Positions 44,001 through 51,615 of a stretch of 64,000 nucleotides of DNA are shown here, one piece after another. The stretch is from Planctomycetota bacterium (GTDB lineage Bacteria; Planctomycetota; J058; JAJDCP01). The position numbers and the translations under genes are program-made. The stretch lies in contig JAJDCP010000091.1 in NCBI GenBank assembly GCA_029260765.1, forward strand, positions 95,679 through 159,678, given 5' to 3'. The notes under the pieces were generated by a model. The model was not told the origin of the DNA and did no database searches. It worked only from the letters and a program-made list of their open reading frames with translations. Numbering within the stretch: position 1 is the stretch's first letter; each line of letters begins with the position of its first letter.

Positions 44001-44162
44001 GCTGAAGTTCTCGTAGGCGTTGCGGACCTCGAGCCCGCTTTCAGGCAACTCGGTGTCCAGCCAGCTCAGCGGGCGGTAGGTGACCTCGGTCGCCAAGCCC
44101 TCCAGCTGGACACCGGGTCCCAGACTCTGCTGCCAGAGCCGCCGCAGGTTCACGTCATCCAT
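41091..44162 (-). CDS. Membrane Ser/Thr protein kinase with TPR repeats
   Basis: This 1023-residue protein has an N-terminal kinase domain (about 50-330): GRGGMGVVYRG, VALKKL, the catalytic loop HNDLKPANVM (Asn where most have Arg, so a non-RD kinase), DWGLAV in place of DFG, and CGTPSYLAPE. DWG is common in planctomycete kinases. A helical juxtamembrane part follows, then one membrane segment (about 441-464, LALGLSVLIIVAGLLTGLLVLG), and a long C-terminal region (about 560-1020) of TPR repeats with an EL-x-LxRDLA pattern, probably on the outer face of the membrane. There is no ribosome binding site stronger than average. It lies downstream of ccsA behind two large hairpins. Confidence 0.93.
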   Translation of the reverse strand: MDDVNLRRLWQQSLGPGVQLEGLATEVTYRPLSWLDTELPESGLEVRNAYENFSAGQPIGRGGMGVVYRGHQRSLDREVALKKLRRSDVDSDLGTRFARRHFIAEALVNGQLQHPNIVPVYEVGATPDGELFLAMKLVAGRTWQKLLEEQPGALDLHLPILQQVMHAVAYAHSREILHNDLKPANVMLGEFGEVQLMDWGLAVSFGDEQPGSQVRHRSAITSPCGTPSYLAPELADGRGDSVGPWTDVYLLGGTLFEILSGQPPHPGAAFMEVVARASRGTVPELDPGLPAELRAICQRALSPEPEARYPDVRSMQAELAAYLSHRESLRVSDQAEQQLQECVRQARAELAEEPARNGLYEAFAEAVAGFAQARGLWPGNPAAQRGEREARQAYAWTALRLGDHGLAEALAARLPHAHEEARSLRGALTEARARRRASQRAKRRLSLALGLSVLIIVAGLLTGLLVLGNMHSEISQQSRELARSADSLAVKNHQLLVRDRIIAQELERVREQKEYADRRGRLVQELLNTLATEVQQKLLRQLGSQSAHRLAREILEVAREGWQELRATDVAESEVSWGAAFSELQVGRFKLQLEGDLVGARRDLERAVVMFEQLAAEAPGEIEPQLELCFALRTLGQCLQRQGHLSQAAEVFTRCLWLAEELSEADADAEELRRNLQLSLASRGELHLLQGLGESARQLFERALQLARDTQATDPSPSNLRDLGVYLERAGDGLRAAGAWDAAMEHYQESLVLRRQLWAEQPASAMLREDLGASLERVGELELYRGQVLSARALFEERLQLERGLVAEDPASVPALRGLALALGDLGDAALAEGAPIEAAETWAESLELFRDLAQRDPSSAQARRDLARALDRAGRLAEQTLELDSAAAYYREALDLTRQLSELDSSSARARRDLSVSLEKSGDVEMRRRRFEPARQAYSESLELREGLAELDPGPGSLRDLSVAFFKLGSVSHARGNFRAALPFLERAVELHRELARLQTEAEAELRTLEAVLEETRRLAGE

Positions 44163-44366
44163 GGCATCTCCGCCGCCGGACGAGCCCTATGGGCAAGGCT
44201 AGACTGGAGTTTGACGCTTTTCCTTCGAATGCGCATGGTCATTGACCGGATGCGGGCTGCCAGTGGTCAGAAATATGCGGACCCCTCTCGGGATGGCATG
44301 CGAGAAAAATCGCGACGTGAACCATAGCCAGCCTCACAGTCATCTCCCGAGTTCGTTAGTGTGCTC

Positions 44367-44403
44367 ACCCAATGTCGGCTCGCAAGCTCGCCCGACATTG
44401 GGT
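44367..44403. repeat. Inverted repeat 1 (12-bp perfect stem)
   Basis: ACCCAATGTCGG (44367-44378) pairs perfectly with CCGACATTGGGT (44392-44403), and the 13-base interior has partial complementarity of its own. There is no T-run beside it. It lies 34 bases from the second, larger inverted repeat. Confidence 0.8.
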
Positions 44404-44436
44404 TCGTGCACGGTGGGTCCCCGTGGGCAACGCGGG

Positions 44437-44482
44437 AGAGTTTGGCGCTCTGTGCCGCAAGCGGCACAAAGCGCCAAACTCT
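44437..44482. repeat. Inverted repeat 2 (21-bp stem with two-base loop)
   Basis: A 13-bp perfect stem (44437-44449 with 44470-44482) continues, after one C/A mismatch, as an 8-bp perfect stem TGTGCCGC/GCGGCACA around an AA loop. It starts only 3 bases after the ccsA stop. Neither side has a T-run, so it is not a standard intrinsic terminator. Confidence 0.85.
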
Positions 44483-44485
44483 AGC

Positions 44486-46348
44486 CTAAGGCGAGGCTGG
44501 CTCAGTTTGGGCAGGTGCCCCCTTCTTGCGTCGCCGATGCAGGCGCGCGGCGAGCAGGCCACATCCCACCACCGCCGCCTGGAAGGCAGTGAATGCCATC
44601 AAACCCGTGAACACGCCATTGTCAAAGCCGTAGCTGTGCAACCCGATGTTGAGCAGGTTGACCCCCCACCAGGCGGCCACGACGACCACGTTGCCGACCA
44701 CAGAGCCGATAGCGAGGCCGCTCTTGCCCAGGTAGCCCCCCATGCGCGCATGCAACAGGATCGCATTCCACAACACGATCAAGAGCGCGCCGTTTTCTTT
44801 CGGATCCCAGCCCCAGAAGCGTCCCCAGGACTGGTCGGCCCAGATGCCGCCGAGAATGGTCCCACCGAAGGAGAAGATGGTGGCAAAGGCGATCACGCCG
44901 TAGATGCTTCGGTTCAGATCGCTGCGTAGTTGCTTGCTGCGCTCGGGTGCGAACAAATGCGCGAAGATGTACACGTGGCCCAAAGCCCCCGCCAACAGGC
45001 ACGCGGAGTAGCCGATGGTGATGCTGGTGACATGGATCGACAGCCAGAAGTTCGAGTCGAGCACAGCGATCAGCACACCCATCGTGTCGCCATCGGTGGC
45101 GTACTTGCTCGCGACCCACATCAAGGCCGTACCCAGCATGGCCCCACTGAACAGCGCGAATTTCTTGCGGTAGACCAACTCGGTCAACAGCGCCAGGGTC
45201 ATGCCCACCCACACGACGAACAACATCGATTCATACAGCGTGCTGACGGGCGGCCGGCCTCGAATCAACATGCGCAGCACCAGGCCGTAGCTGTGCAGGC
45301 CATAGCCCACCAGCAGCAGCGCGACTGCTGCCCACAGGGCAAACCGCATAGGCTTCCCCAGCCACGAGAGCATGCACAGCAGCATGCCTGTGCAGTAGGC
45401 CAACAGCGTCCAGAAGAACAGGTCGTAGCGGTTGTAGCGCACTTCCATGTCGAGCTTGCCGGTGTCCAACTCGTCGCCGGCCAACTGCACGAGCTGTGCG
45501 CGCAGACCATCCCCGTCCACAGGCCCTTGGCCCGCCAACCAGGCGGTCTGCAGAGCTGCGAACTGCTCGAGCAGCGTCGCATCGTCCGGGTCGCGTCCGA
45601 GGAACAGGTCCCAAGGCGATGCCCACTCCTCGATCGGGCTCCCGCGCATCCGTTCGCGAGGATGTTTGGGGAAGATCGTCAGCATGCCGCTGTAGTTGCT
45701 CTTCACCAGCCGGTTGATGTCGCGGTCTACGGCCGTAAACAGCTCGGCATCGGCGCTCGGATCGAGAGCGCCAAAAGCCTCCGCATAGGCGCTGAGAGTG
45801 GCATCGTCGCCGAGGCGCTCGCGCATCGTTTCGACGCCGATGGCAATTCCTGTCCGCCAGAAGGAGAAGCTCCGGGCCAGCTGCTCGAACGAGCGCACGC
45901 CGCGCCCCAAGCGCAGCACCTGATCCTGAAAGCGGGTCCGTTCGGCCGGCTTGACCGCTTCCGCCTCGCCAGCCAGGCGCATCAACGCTGGGATGCCCTT
46001 CTCGAGGAAGGCGTAGCTGTAGCGGTCGCGGGCCTTGTCATGCGCAAGTCCCAGGGCATCAGTGATCTCCGGGCTTTCGATCAAAAACACCCGGTCTTCA
46101 CGCGCAGCCGGATTGTCGAACAGCACCCGCAACAGCCAATTGAGGGCGTCGTAGCGTGTGTCCCCGAGCTTGACGCTGCTGCGTCCCGAGAGCTGCAACA
46201 ACGTGATCCGGGCGAAGCTGTCCAGCGGCATGATCCGCCCGCCCGATTGGATCGGCACCGCTCCGAGCGTGCCCCAGTCGGCCTCGGCCGTGGTCTCGCA
46301 CAGCCCGGCAACGCACAACATCAGGCAGACAGCCAGGGCACGTCTCAT
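44486..46348 (-). CDS. ccsA: Cytochrome c biogenesis protein CcsA/ResC, long form
   Basis: This 620-residue System II heme-handling membrane protein works with ResB to move heme across the membrane and attach it to apocytochrome c. The C-terminal 270 residues are the CcsA domain, with the heme-binding WWD-type motif WGRFWGWDPKENGALL and flanking His in membrane helices (SIHVTSITIGYSAC, NIGLHSYGF). The N-terminal 350 residues begin with a signal-like helix (RRALAVCLMLCVAGL) and a periplasmic domain containing IQSGGRIMPLDSFARITLLQLSG, typical of the long CcsA of Planctomycetota/Bacteroidota. The ATG at 46348 overlaps the resB stop (ATGA). Confidence 0.92.
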   Translation of the reverse strand: MRRALAVCLMLCVAGLCETTAEADWGTLGAVPIQSGGRIMPLDSFARITLLQLSGRSSVKLGDTRYDALNWLLRVLFDNPAAREDRVFLIESPEITDALGLAHDKARDRYSYAFLEKGIPALMRLAGEAEAVKPAERTRFQDQVLRLGRGVRSFEQLARSFSFWRTGIAIGVETMRERLGDDATLSAYAEAFGALDPSADAELFTAVDRDINRLVKSNYSGMLTIFPKHPRERMRGSPIEEWASPWDLFLGRDPDDATLLEQFAALQTAWLAGQGPVDGDGLRAQLVQLAGDELDTGKLDMEVRYNRYDLFFWTLLAYCTGMLLCMLSWLGKPMRFALWAAVALLLVGYGLHSYGLVLRMLIRGRPPVSTLYESMLFVVWVGMTLALLTELVYRKKFALFSGAMLGTALMWVASKYATDGDTMGVLIAVLDSNFWLSIHVTSITIGYSACLLAGALGHVYIFAHLFAPERSKQLRSDLNRSIYGVIAFATIFSFGGTILGGIWADQSWGRFWGWDPKENGALLIVLWNAILLHARMGGYLGKSGLAIGSVVGNVVVVAAWWGVNLLNIGLHSYGFDNGVFTGLMAFTAFQAAVVGCGLLAARLHRRRKKGAPAQTEPASP

Positions 46349-47499
46349 GATGAAGCCCTCCTCGAACGCTTCTGGAGAAACAGGATCAGCTTGACGAGGA
46401 AATGTATGCACATGCCCAGAAAGACCAACCCGCAGGAGATGTAGGGAATCAACTCGCCAGGGTTGCGCACCACGGCCAGAGTCGAGACTTTTCCGCGCTC
46501 AACGACGTCGAAGCCGCTTTGGAAGAAGGTGTAGCCCCGGTAGCGCAGCGGCTCGTTCATGCGGATCAGCACTTCACGCTCATTGCCGCCGTCCTTCAGC
46601 ACCACCCGACTCTCGAAGTGCCGCGGCATGCTCGTGCCGGGGTACACTTCTTTGCGCGTGCTCAACAGGCGCACCGAGAACGGCAGCGGGAAGGCGTGCC
46701 GTTCGTACACCACGCTGAAATGCCGTCCCTGGACCTCGACAAAGCCGGGCACATCCGACAACAGAGCGCCGCGGGTGAGTGGCTCGTCGGCATCCGGAAG
46801 CCAGAGGGAGACTTCGGCGCCAGGCCGGTTCAGCTCGTTCTCGGGCAGACGCGCGATCGGTCGGATGCCATGGCTGGTGCGGCCGAGCAGCATCCTTTCC
46901 GCGGGGATCTCCGGCGAACGCTCCTGCGGCTCGCAGTTGGCGTGCAGCGCATCGATGCGCACCTCAAAGGGCAACACTTCAGACTGGGACAGCCGCGCCC
47001 CCGGCTTGAGGTAGCTGCGCGGGAATTCGATGACCACATCGTGGCTGGGCGCGCTGCCGTCGACGACCTTCAGCTGGTAGCTGTGGTAGCTGACGAAGTC
47101 GCTGCCCGTCTCTCCCTCGAACATCGAGAGCGCCCCGTCGTCGGCCATGTGGTACGTGACGAAGGAGCCACACATCAGCATCAGCAGGCCCAGATGACAG
47201 ACGATCAGGCCCGTGTGCTTGAACTTCCAGCGAAAGCGCACCAACAGAGAGCAGACCAGATTGACCGTCAGCACGACGAAGACCAGGTAGGCCCCGGGCA
47301 GCGGAACCGCGATGCCTGCGCCGACCTCCCACCACAGCAGCAAGGAGTTGAAATACTTCTGCTGCGCGCCGTACAGACCGAGGGTGCGCTGATCGAGCGT
47401 TCCACCGATGGTCAGCAGCATCAACAGGAACAGCATGACGATGGTCAGCCCATACGAAGACAGGAAGCGCATCGGTTGTTTGAGCTTGGTACGGGCCAC
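46345..47499 (-). CDS. resB: Cytochrome c biogenesis protein ResB
   Basis: This 384-residue ResB/Ccs1-family protein is the partner of CcsA in System II cytochrome c maturation. It has membrane segments near the N-terminus (LTIVMLFLLMLLTIGG, PGAYLVFVVLTVNLVCSLLV and LIVCHLGLLMLMCG), a large periplasmic region (about 115-345), and a C-terminal membrane segment (ISCGLVFLGMCIHFLVKLILF). The pattern YHSYQLKVVDG and ERGKVSTLAVVRNPG is typical of the family. The stop overlaps the ccsA start. The lipoprotein gene ends upstream within 22 bp, so the three form one operon. Confidence 0.92.
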   Translation of the reverse strand: MARTKLKQPMRFLSSYGLTIVMLFLLMLLTIGGTLDQRTLGLYGAQQKYFNSLLLWWEVGAGIAVPLPGAYLVFVVLTVNLVCSLLVRFRWKFKHTGLIVCHLGLLMLMCGSFVTYHMADDGALSMFEGETGSDFVSYHSYQLKVVDGSAPSHDVVIEFPRSYLKPGARLSQSEVLPFEVRIDALHANCEPQERSPEIPAERMLLGRTSHGIRPIARLPENELNRPGAEVSLWLPDADEPLTRGALLSDVPGFVEVQGRHFSVVYERHAFPLPFSVRLLSTRKEVYPGTSMPRHFESRVVLKDGGNEREVLIRMNEPLRYRGYTFFQSGFDVVERGKVSTLAVVRNPGELIPYISCGLVFLGMCIHFLVKLILFLQKRSRRASS

Positions 47500-47521
47500 A
47501 GCATCCTCCGGCGCGCAGGCG

Positions 47522-48583
47522 CTACTCTTGTGTCAGGGACTCGACCAGCTGGAAAAAAGCCTGTTTGTGCTCGGCCACCGTCGCCGCAGGACCGACCATC
47601 TTCGCGAACAGGGCATCGCTGTCCGAGAGCGCGATCACGCCAAGCATGGTGAAACCCGCCTGGGGAGCGCCGCCGCCCATGCCCGCATAGCTGCCATGAA
47701 GCTCGACGCCGACGGCGGACCGGCCCGCTACCTGCAGCTCGAGCAGAGTCGCCTGCAAAGCGTCCGGCTCAAGAGGTGGCAGCTGCAGCTGCCCGCGCCA
47801 GCGGTTGATGTTCTGCTCGATGCCGCCCCCGTCGCCTAGCAGCTTGTAGAGCGAGATGTCGGCGTGGCCGCCGTCGCTGCCATGGGCGTCGAAACTGGCC
47901 AAGCGCCCCGAGCTTGGCGCGAGCTCGTGCCAGCCCGCGGGCGTCTGCCAGTGGAAACCCGACGCGGAGCCTGCCGTGGGCGCAGCACCCGCAGCGGGAC
48001 TGTGCGTGCCCGCCGCCTCGGGGACACGGATCGAACCCAGGAAGTGGATGAAGGTCTCGACCTCAGCGCTGACCGTGGGGTCGGGACCGACCAGCTTGAC
48101 GAACACGGTACCGAAGGGCGTGCCCGCCATCCCTGCGATCAGGAAATAGCCCGGCTTGGGCGTGTCTCCCATGCCCCGGTACGCGCCGCGCATCGCGATC
48201 ACGAAACCCGGGTAGCCCGCGATCCGCACCGGCTGTATCTGCTCGAGCAGCTGCTCTTCGTTCATCGCTTCGAGGCCCATCTGGCTGCGCCAGCGGTTGA
48301 CGTTGCCGAGGGGACCGCCGGCCTCACCACTCAGCACAACCAGCGAGCCATCGGCAGGCCCATCTGCGCCCGGGATCTCATAGCTGGCCAGACGTTGGCC
48401 GCTCGCCCCCTGGTCTACCCAACCTTCGGGCGTTTCCCACTTGAAGGCATCGGGCCGAAATTCCGAAGCGGGTCGGGCCGCCGGCGTGTTTGTGGGCGCT
48501 TTCGGGACTGTGTAGACCCGTACTTTTTCGCCACATCCGAGCAGGCTCGCGAGCAAAGCTGCAACCAGAAGTCGTTGCGCCAT
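47522..48583 (-). CDS. Lipoprotein with two copies of one domain, linked to cytochrome c genes
   Basis: This 353-residue lipoprotein has the signal LVAALLASLLGC, with the lipidated Cys near residue 17. The mature part is a tandem duplication: each half (about 45-185 and 215-350) has FKWETPEGW...QRLASYEI / FHWQTPAGW...GRLASFDA, a G-x-x-x-N-(V/I)-NRWR-x-Q motif, and a C-terminal V-K-(L/M)-VGP-x-x-T-V strand. A Pro/Ala/Gly-rich linker joins them. Single-domain relatives occur next to resB/ccsA in planctomycetes (from memory; unverified). First gene of the lipoprotein-resB-ccsA operon. The ATG at 48583 was chosen because it begins the signal peptide. Confidence 0.8.
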   Translation of the reverse strand: MAQRLLVAALLASLLGCGEKVRVYTVPKAPTNTPAARPASEFRPDAFKWETPEGWVDQGASGQRLASYEIPGADGPADGSLVVLSGEAGGPLGNVNRWRSQMGLEAMNEEQLLEQIQPVRIAGYPGFVIAMRGAYRGMGDTPKPGYFLIAGMAGTPFGTVFVKLVGPDPTVSAEVETFIHFLGSIRVPEAAGTHSPAAGAAPTAGSASGFHWQTPAGWHELAPSSGRLASFDAHGSDGGHADISLYKLLGDGGGIEQNINRWRGQLQLPPLEPDALQATLLELQVAGRSAVGVELHGSYAGMGGGAPQAGFTMLGVIALSDSDALFAKMVGPAATVAEHKQAFFQLVESLTQE

Positions 48584-48715
48584 GGCTGTCCGTCCGGGTT
48601 GATCCGGCTGGTTGCCGGAAAAGACCCGCACATTCTACGCTGCCAGGGCACTGTTTTGAAGCTTTGCGCCAAAGCGGCTGCCCGTTGCTGGAGCTGCCGC
48701 CTCAGGGATCGGGAC

Positions 48716-50218
48716 TCAGACCAGCAGGCTACGGCCGTCCATGGCTGCAGGCTTGGCCAGTCCAAACAGCTCGAGAATGCTCGGCGCGATGTCGCACAAC
48801 CGGCCGTTTGCCAACGAGCGTGTGTCGGGCTGGGAGTGGAACCAGATCAGGTGCACGGGGTTGGTGGTGTGGGCCGTATGCGGCTGGCCCTGCGCATCGA
48901 GCAGCTTCTCGATGTTGCCATGATCGGCGGTGATCAAGGCCTGGCCGCCCACCTCGTCGAGCGCTCCCAGCGCCTGGCCCAGCAGTCGATCGATGGTCTC
49001 GACCGCTTCGATGGAGGCGTCCATCTTGCCGGTATGGCCGACCATATCCGCGTTGGCGTAGTTGAGGATCATCAGCGGGTAGGTGCGGCTGCGGATCGCC
49101 GCCAGCAGCTTCTCTGTCACCGGCTCCGCGCTCATTTTCGGCGTAAGGTCGTAGGTCGCGACCCGCGGACTGGGAATCAAGATACGCTCTTCGCCATCGA
49201 AGGGCTGCTCGCGTCCGCAGCTGGTGAAGTAGGTGACATGCGCGAACTTCTCGGTCTCGGCAATGCGCAGCTGCGGCCAGCCCTGTGCTGCGATGATCTC
49301 AGGCATGATGTCTGAGAAACTCTGAGGAGCATAGGCCACCGGCAGGTCGAAGGTCTCGTCATAGCGCGTCAGGCTTGCCGCCCGGGCACAAGGCTCAAAA
49401 CCGCGCGCGAACCCGTCAAAGTCCGGCGCATGCAGAGCCTTCACCAGCTGGCGCATGCGGTCGGCGCGGAAGTTGAAGAATAGTAGACTGTCGCCCGGCT
49501 GGATGCATCCAGTTGGATCGACCACCAGCGGCAACACGAATTCGTCCCCGACGTCGCGGGCGTACGAAGCCCGGACCGCGGCGATCGGATCGGAGCCGTC
49601 CTCTCCTTCTGCCTGGCAGAAGGCCCGGCATGCCCGCTCCACGCGGTCCCAGCGGTTGTCCCGGTCCATCGCATAGTAGCGCCCGCTGATCGTGGCGAGC
49701 CGCCCCCCGCGCTTCCCCATCGACTGCAACAACTGCTGCAGGTAGTCAGCCCCACTCTGGGGGGGCGTGTCGCGTCCGTCGAGAATGGCGTGCACCCAGA
49801 GCTGCCCGCAGCCGACCTCGGCGGCCAGCTCGAGCAGCGCGTCGAGATGGCGTTGATGGCTGTGGACGCCGCCATCAGAGACCAGCCCGAGCAGGTGGCA
49901 ACGCGGTTGTGCGAGCGCCTCGCGCAGGACCTTGTTGGTGGCGAAGCTGCCCGTCTCAATGGCCTGGTCGATACGGGTCAGATCTTGATAGACCACGCGT
50001 CCCGCACCGATGTTCATGTGCCCCACTTCGGAGTTGCCCATCTGTCCCGGCGGCAACCCGACGGCGGCGCCGCTGGCCTCGATCAGGCTGGTCGGGCAGG
50101 TGCGCAACAGCCGATCAAGCACGGGGGTGCGGGCCAGGCTGACGGCGTTGCCAGGTCCCGCGGGGGCCACTCCCCAGCCATCGCGGATACACAGGAGCAA
50201 AGGAGCAGGACGAGCCAT
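48716..50218 (-). CDS. gpmI: 2,3-bisphosphoglycerate-independent phosphoglycerate mutase
   Basis: This 500-residue two-metal enzyme interconverts 3- and 2-phosphoglycerate in glycolysis. Family landmarks: LLLCIRDGWG at the N-terminus (Asp metal ligand), the phosphorylated Ser in GQMGNSEVGHMNIGAGR, GLVSDGGVHSHQRHL, AILDGRDTPPQS, FFNFRADRMRQL, and ALITADHGNIEKL with the C-terminal metal ligands plus HTTNPVHLIW. Length is normal. It lies 15 bp after the kinase stop on the same strand and is probably co-transcribed with that gene and surE. Confidence 0.97.
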   Translation of the reverse strand: MARPAPLLLCIRDGWGVAPAGPGNAVSLARTPVLDRLLRTCPTSLIEASGAAVGLPPGQMGNSEVGHMNIGAGRVVYQDLTRIDQAIETGSFATNKVLREALAQPRCHLLGLVSDGGVHSHQRHLDALLELAAEVGCGQLWVHAILDGRDTPPQSGADYLQQLLQSMGKRGGRLATISGRYYAMDRDNRWDRVERACRAFCQAEGEDGSDPIAAVRASYARDVGDEFVLPLVVDPTGCIQPGDSLLFFNFRADRMRQLVKALHAPDFDGFARGFEPCARAASLTRYDETFDLPVAYAPQSFSDIMPEIIAAQGWPQLRIAETEKFAHVTYFTSCGREQPFDGEERILIPSPRVATYDLTPKMSAEPVTEKLLAAIRSRTYPLMILNYANADMVGHTGKMDASIEAVETIDRLLGQALGALDEVGGQALITADHGNIEKLLDAQGQPHTAHTTNPVHLIWFHSQPDTRSLANGRLCDIAPSILELFGLAKPAAMDGRSLLV

Positions 50219-50233
50219 GGATGACCTCGCGTA

Positions 50234-51475
50234 TCAGGGGCTCGTGAAAATCACCACGAACAGTGTGACTACCGAAAGAGCCAGTAGGCCGCCGAGCACG
50301 AAATTGATCACCCGTGCGCGTTTGAGTCGTTCGATCACATCGAGCTTCTCGCGCCAGGCTTTGGTGGCGCGGTCTTTGTGCATCTCGATCGCTTCGACCA
50401 GCATCGACTTGTCGACGTTGTAGTCTTTGCCGGTCTTCAGGCGGATCTTGATCAGCTCGAGCTCTTCGAATAGCTGTTCGCAGGTGTCGAAGCGCTCGTC
50501 TGCCGACTTGGCCATCATCTTTTCGACGATGCGGCAGAGCTCTTTGGGAATGTTGGGATTGAGTTGCTTCAGGCTCGGCGGAGCGGTGCGGATGTGCTTG
50601 CGCATCACGGTCGAGACCGTGCCCTCGAAGGGAGGCTGGGCACTGAGCATGTGGTAGAAGGTCACGCCCAACGAATAGAGGTCGCTGCGGAAGTCCAGGT
50701 CCTTCTCGCCCATCGCCTGCTCGGGGCTGATGTAGTCGGGAGTTCCGAGCACAGAGCCCTCTTCGGTCGCCTGGATCTCGATGTTGGTCTTGACGAAGCC
50801 GAAATCGCCCAGCTTCGCGATCTCATCGCGGGTGAGCAGGATGTTCGAAGGTTTGATGTCGCAGTGGACGATGTCGAACTTCGACAGGTAGCGGATCGCC
50901 CGCAGCACCTGCAGGATCAGCTCGATGGCCTCGACGACCTCGATCGGCCCCTCGCGTTCGATCTTCTCTTCGAGAGTCTCGCCCTCGATGAACTCCATCG
51001 AGAAGTAGTATTTCCAGTCTTCTTTGCCGACATCGAAGACCTTGATCAGGTTCTGGTGAGACAGCTTGCCCACCAGCCGGGCCTCGATCAGGAAACGTTG
51101 CTTGAACTCCTCATCGTTGAGCCAACGCTTGTGCAGAATCTTCAGGGCCACGATGCGGTTCATCGAGATCTGGCGGGCCTTGAAGACCACCCCCAGGCCG
51201 CCCTCCCCGATCTTGTTGAAGATCTCGTAGCCCGAGACCGACCAGCGCCGTTTTTCCGCGTCTTTGATCAGGCGCTGGTAGGCGAGCGCGACGGCCGCCG
51301 CCTCCGCGCCAGACATCAAGTTGTGCTCGACGACGTAGTCTTCGAAGGTGGGAGCATCGGCGCCGTCAGAGCTGGCTTCAGACAGATGCGAGAAGACCTC
51401 GTCGACCTGGTCGCGGGTCATGAAGCCATTCTTGATCGACAGGCGGCTGAAGCCCTGGTCGCGGGGTGATACCAT
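50234..51475 (-). CDS. Membrane-anchored Ser/Thr protein kinase (non-RD)
   Basis: This 413-residue kinase begins with a helical segment (about 1-75, FMTRDQVDEVFSHLSEASSDG...NLMSGAEAAAVALAYQRL) found in other planctomycete kinases. The kinase domain (about 80-350) has GEGGLGVVFKA, VALKIL, the catalytic HCDIKPSNIL (Cys instead of Arg, so non-RD), GDFGFVK, and GTPDYISPEQ. A C-terminal coil is followed by one membrane segment at the very end (FVLGGLLALSVVTLFVVIF), placing the kinase in the cytoplasm as a tail-anchored protein. The ATG at 51475 is chosen because it begins the homologous N-terminus; the upstream frame is Arg/Ser-rich and unlikely to be coding. Between surE and gpmI. Confidence 0.92.
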   Translation of the reverse strand: MVSPRDQGFSRLSIKNGFMTRDQVDEVFSHLSEASSDGADAPTFEDYVVEHNLMSGAEAAAVALAYQRLIKDAEKRRWSVSGYEIFNKIGEGGLGVVFKARQISMNRIVALKILHKRWLNDEEFKQRFLIEARLVGKLSHQNLIKVFDVGKEDWKYYFSMEFIEGETLEEKIEREGPIEVVEAIELILQVLRAIRYLSKFDIVHCDIKPSNILLTRDEIAKLGDFGFVKTNIEIQATEEGSVLGTPDYISPEQAMGEKDLDFRSDLYSLGVTFYHMLSAQPPFEGTVSTVMRKHIRTAPPSLKQLNPNIPKELCRIVEKMMAKSADERFDTCEQLFEELELIKIRLKTGKDYNVDKSMLVEAIEMHKDRATKAWREKLDVIERLKRARVINFVLGGLLALSVVTLFVVIFTSP

Positions 51476-51615
51476 GACCCACCTATGTGCGTTGCTGAGA
51501 CGGATCGTACTGCAAGTACCCGTCCCGGGCAAGCTTCGCGGGCCTGCACATGCACAGGTGCGGTCTGCCGACCTCCGGGAGTGCGCCGGTCCTGAGCAAG
51601 CGCAGAAGCTTCCGC

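Larger units (their letters stand above)
44163..44485. other. 323-bp gap between ccsA and the TPR kinase gene, holding two long hairpins
   Basis: Both flanking genes are on the minus strand. The ccsA-proximal half is dominated by two inverted repeats (44367-44403 and 44437-44482, listed separately). The kinase-proximal half shows no recognised feature and should hold the kinase promoter if it has one. Confidence 0.6.

Noticed and set aside
44930..46444. A 504-codon + strand frame opposite ccsA
   Set aside because: ccsA has its heme motif, membrane segments and coupled start; the + frame has none of these and is Gln/His/Arg-rich antisense.
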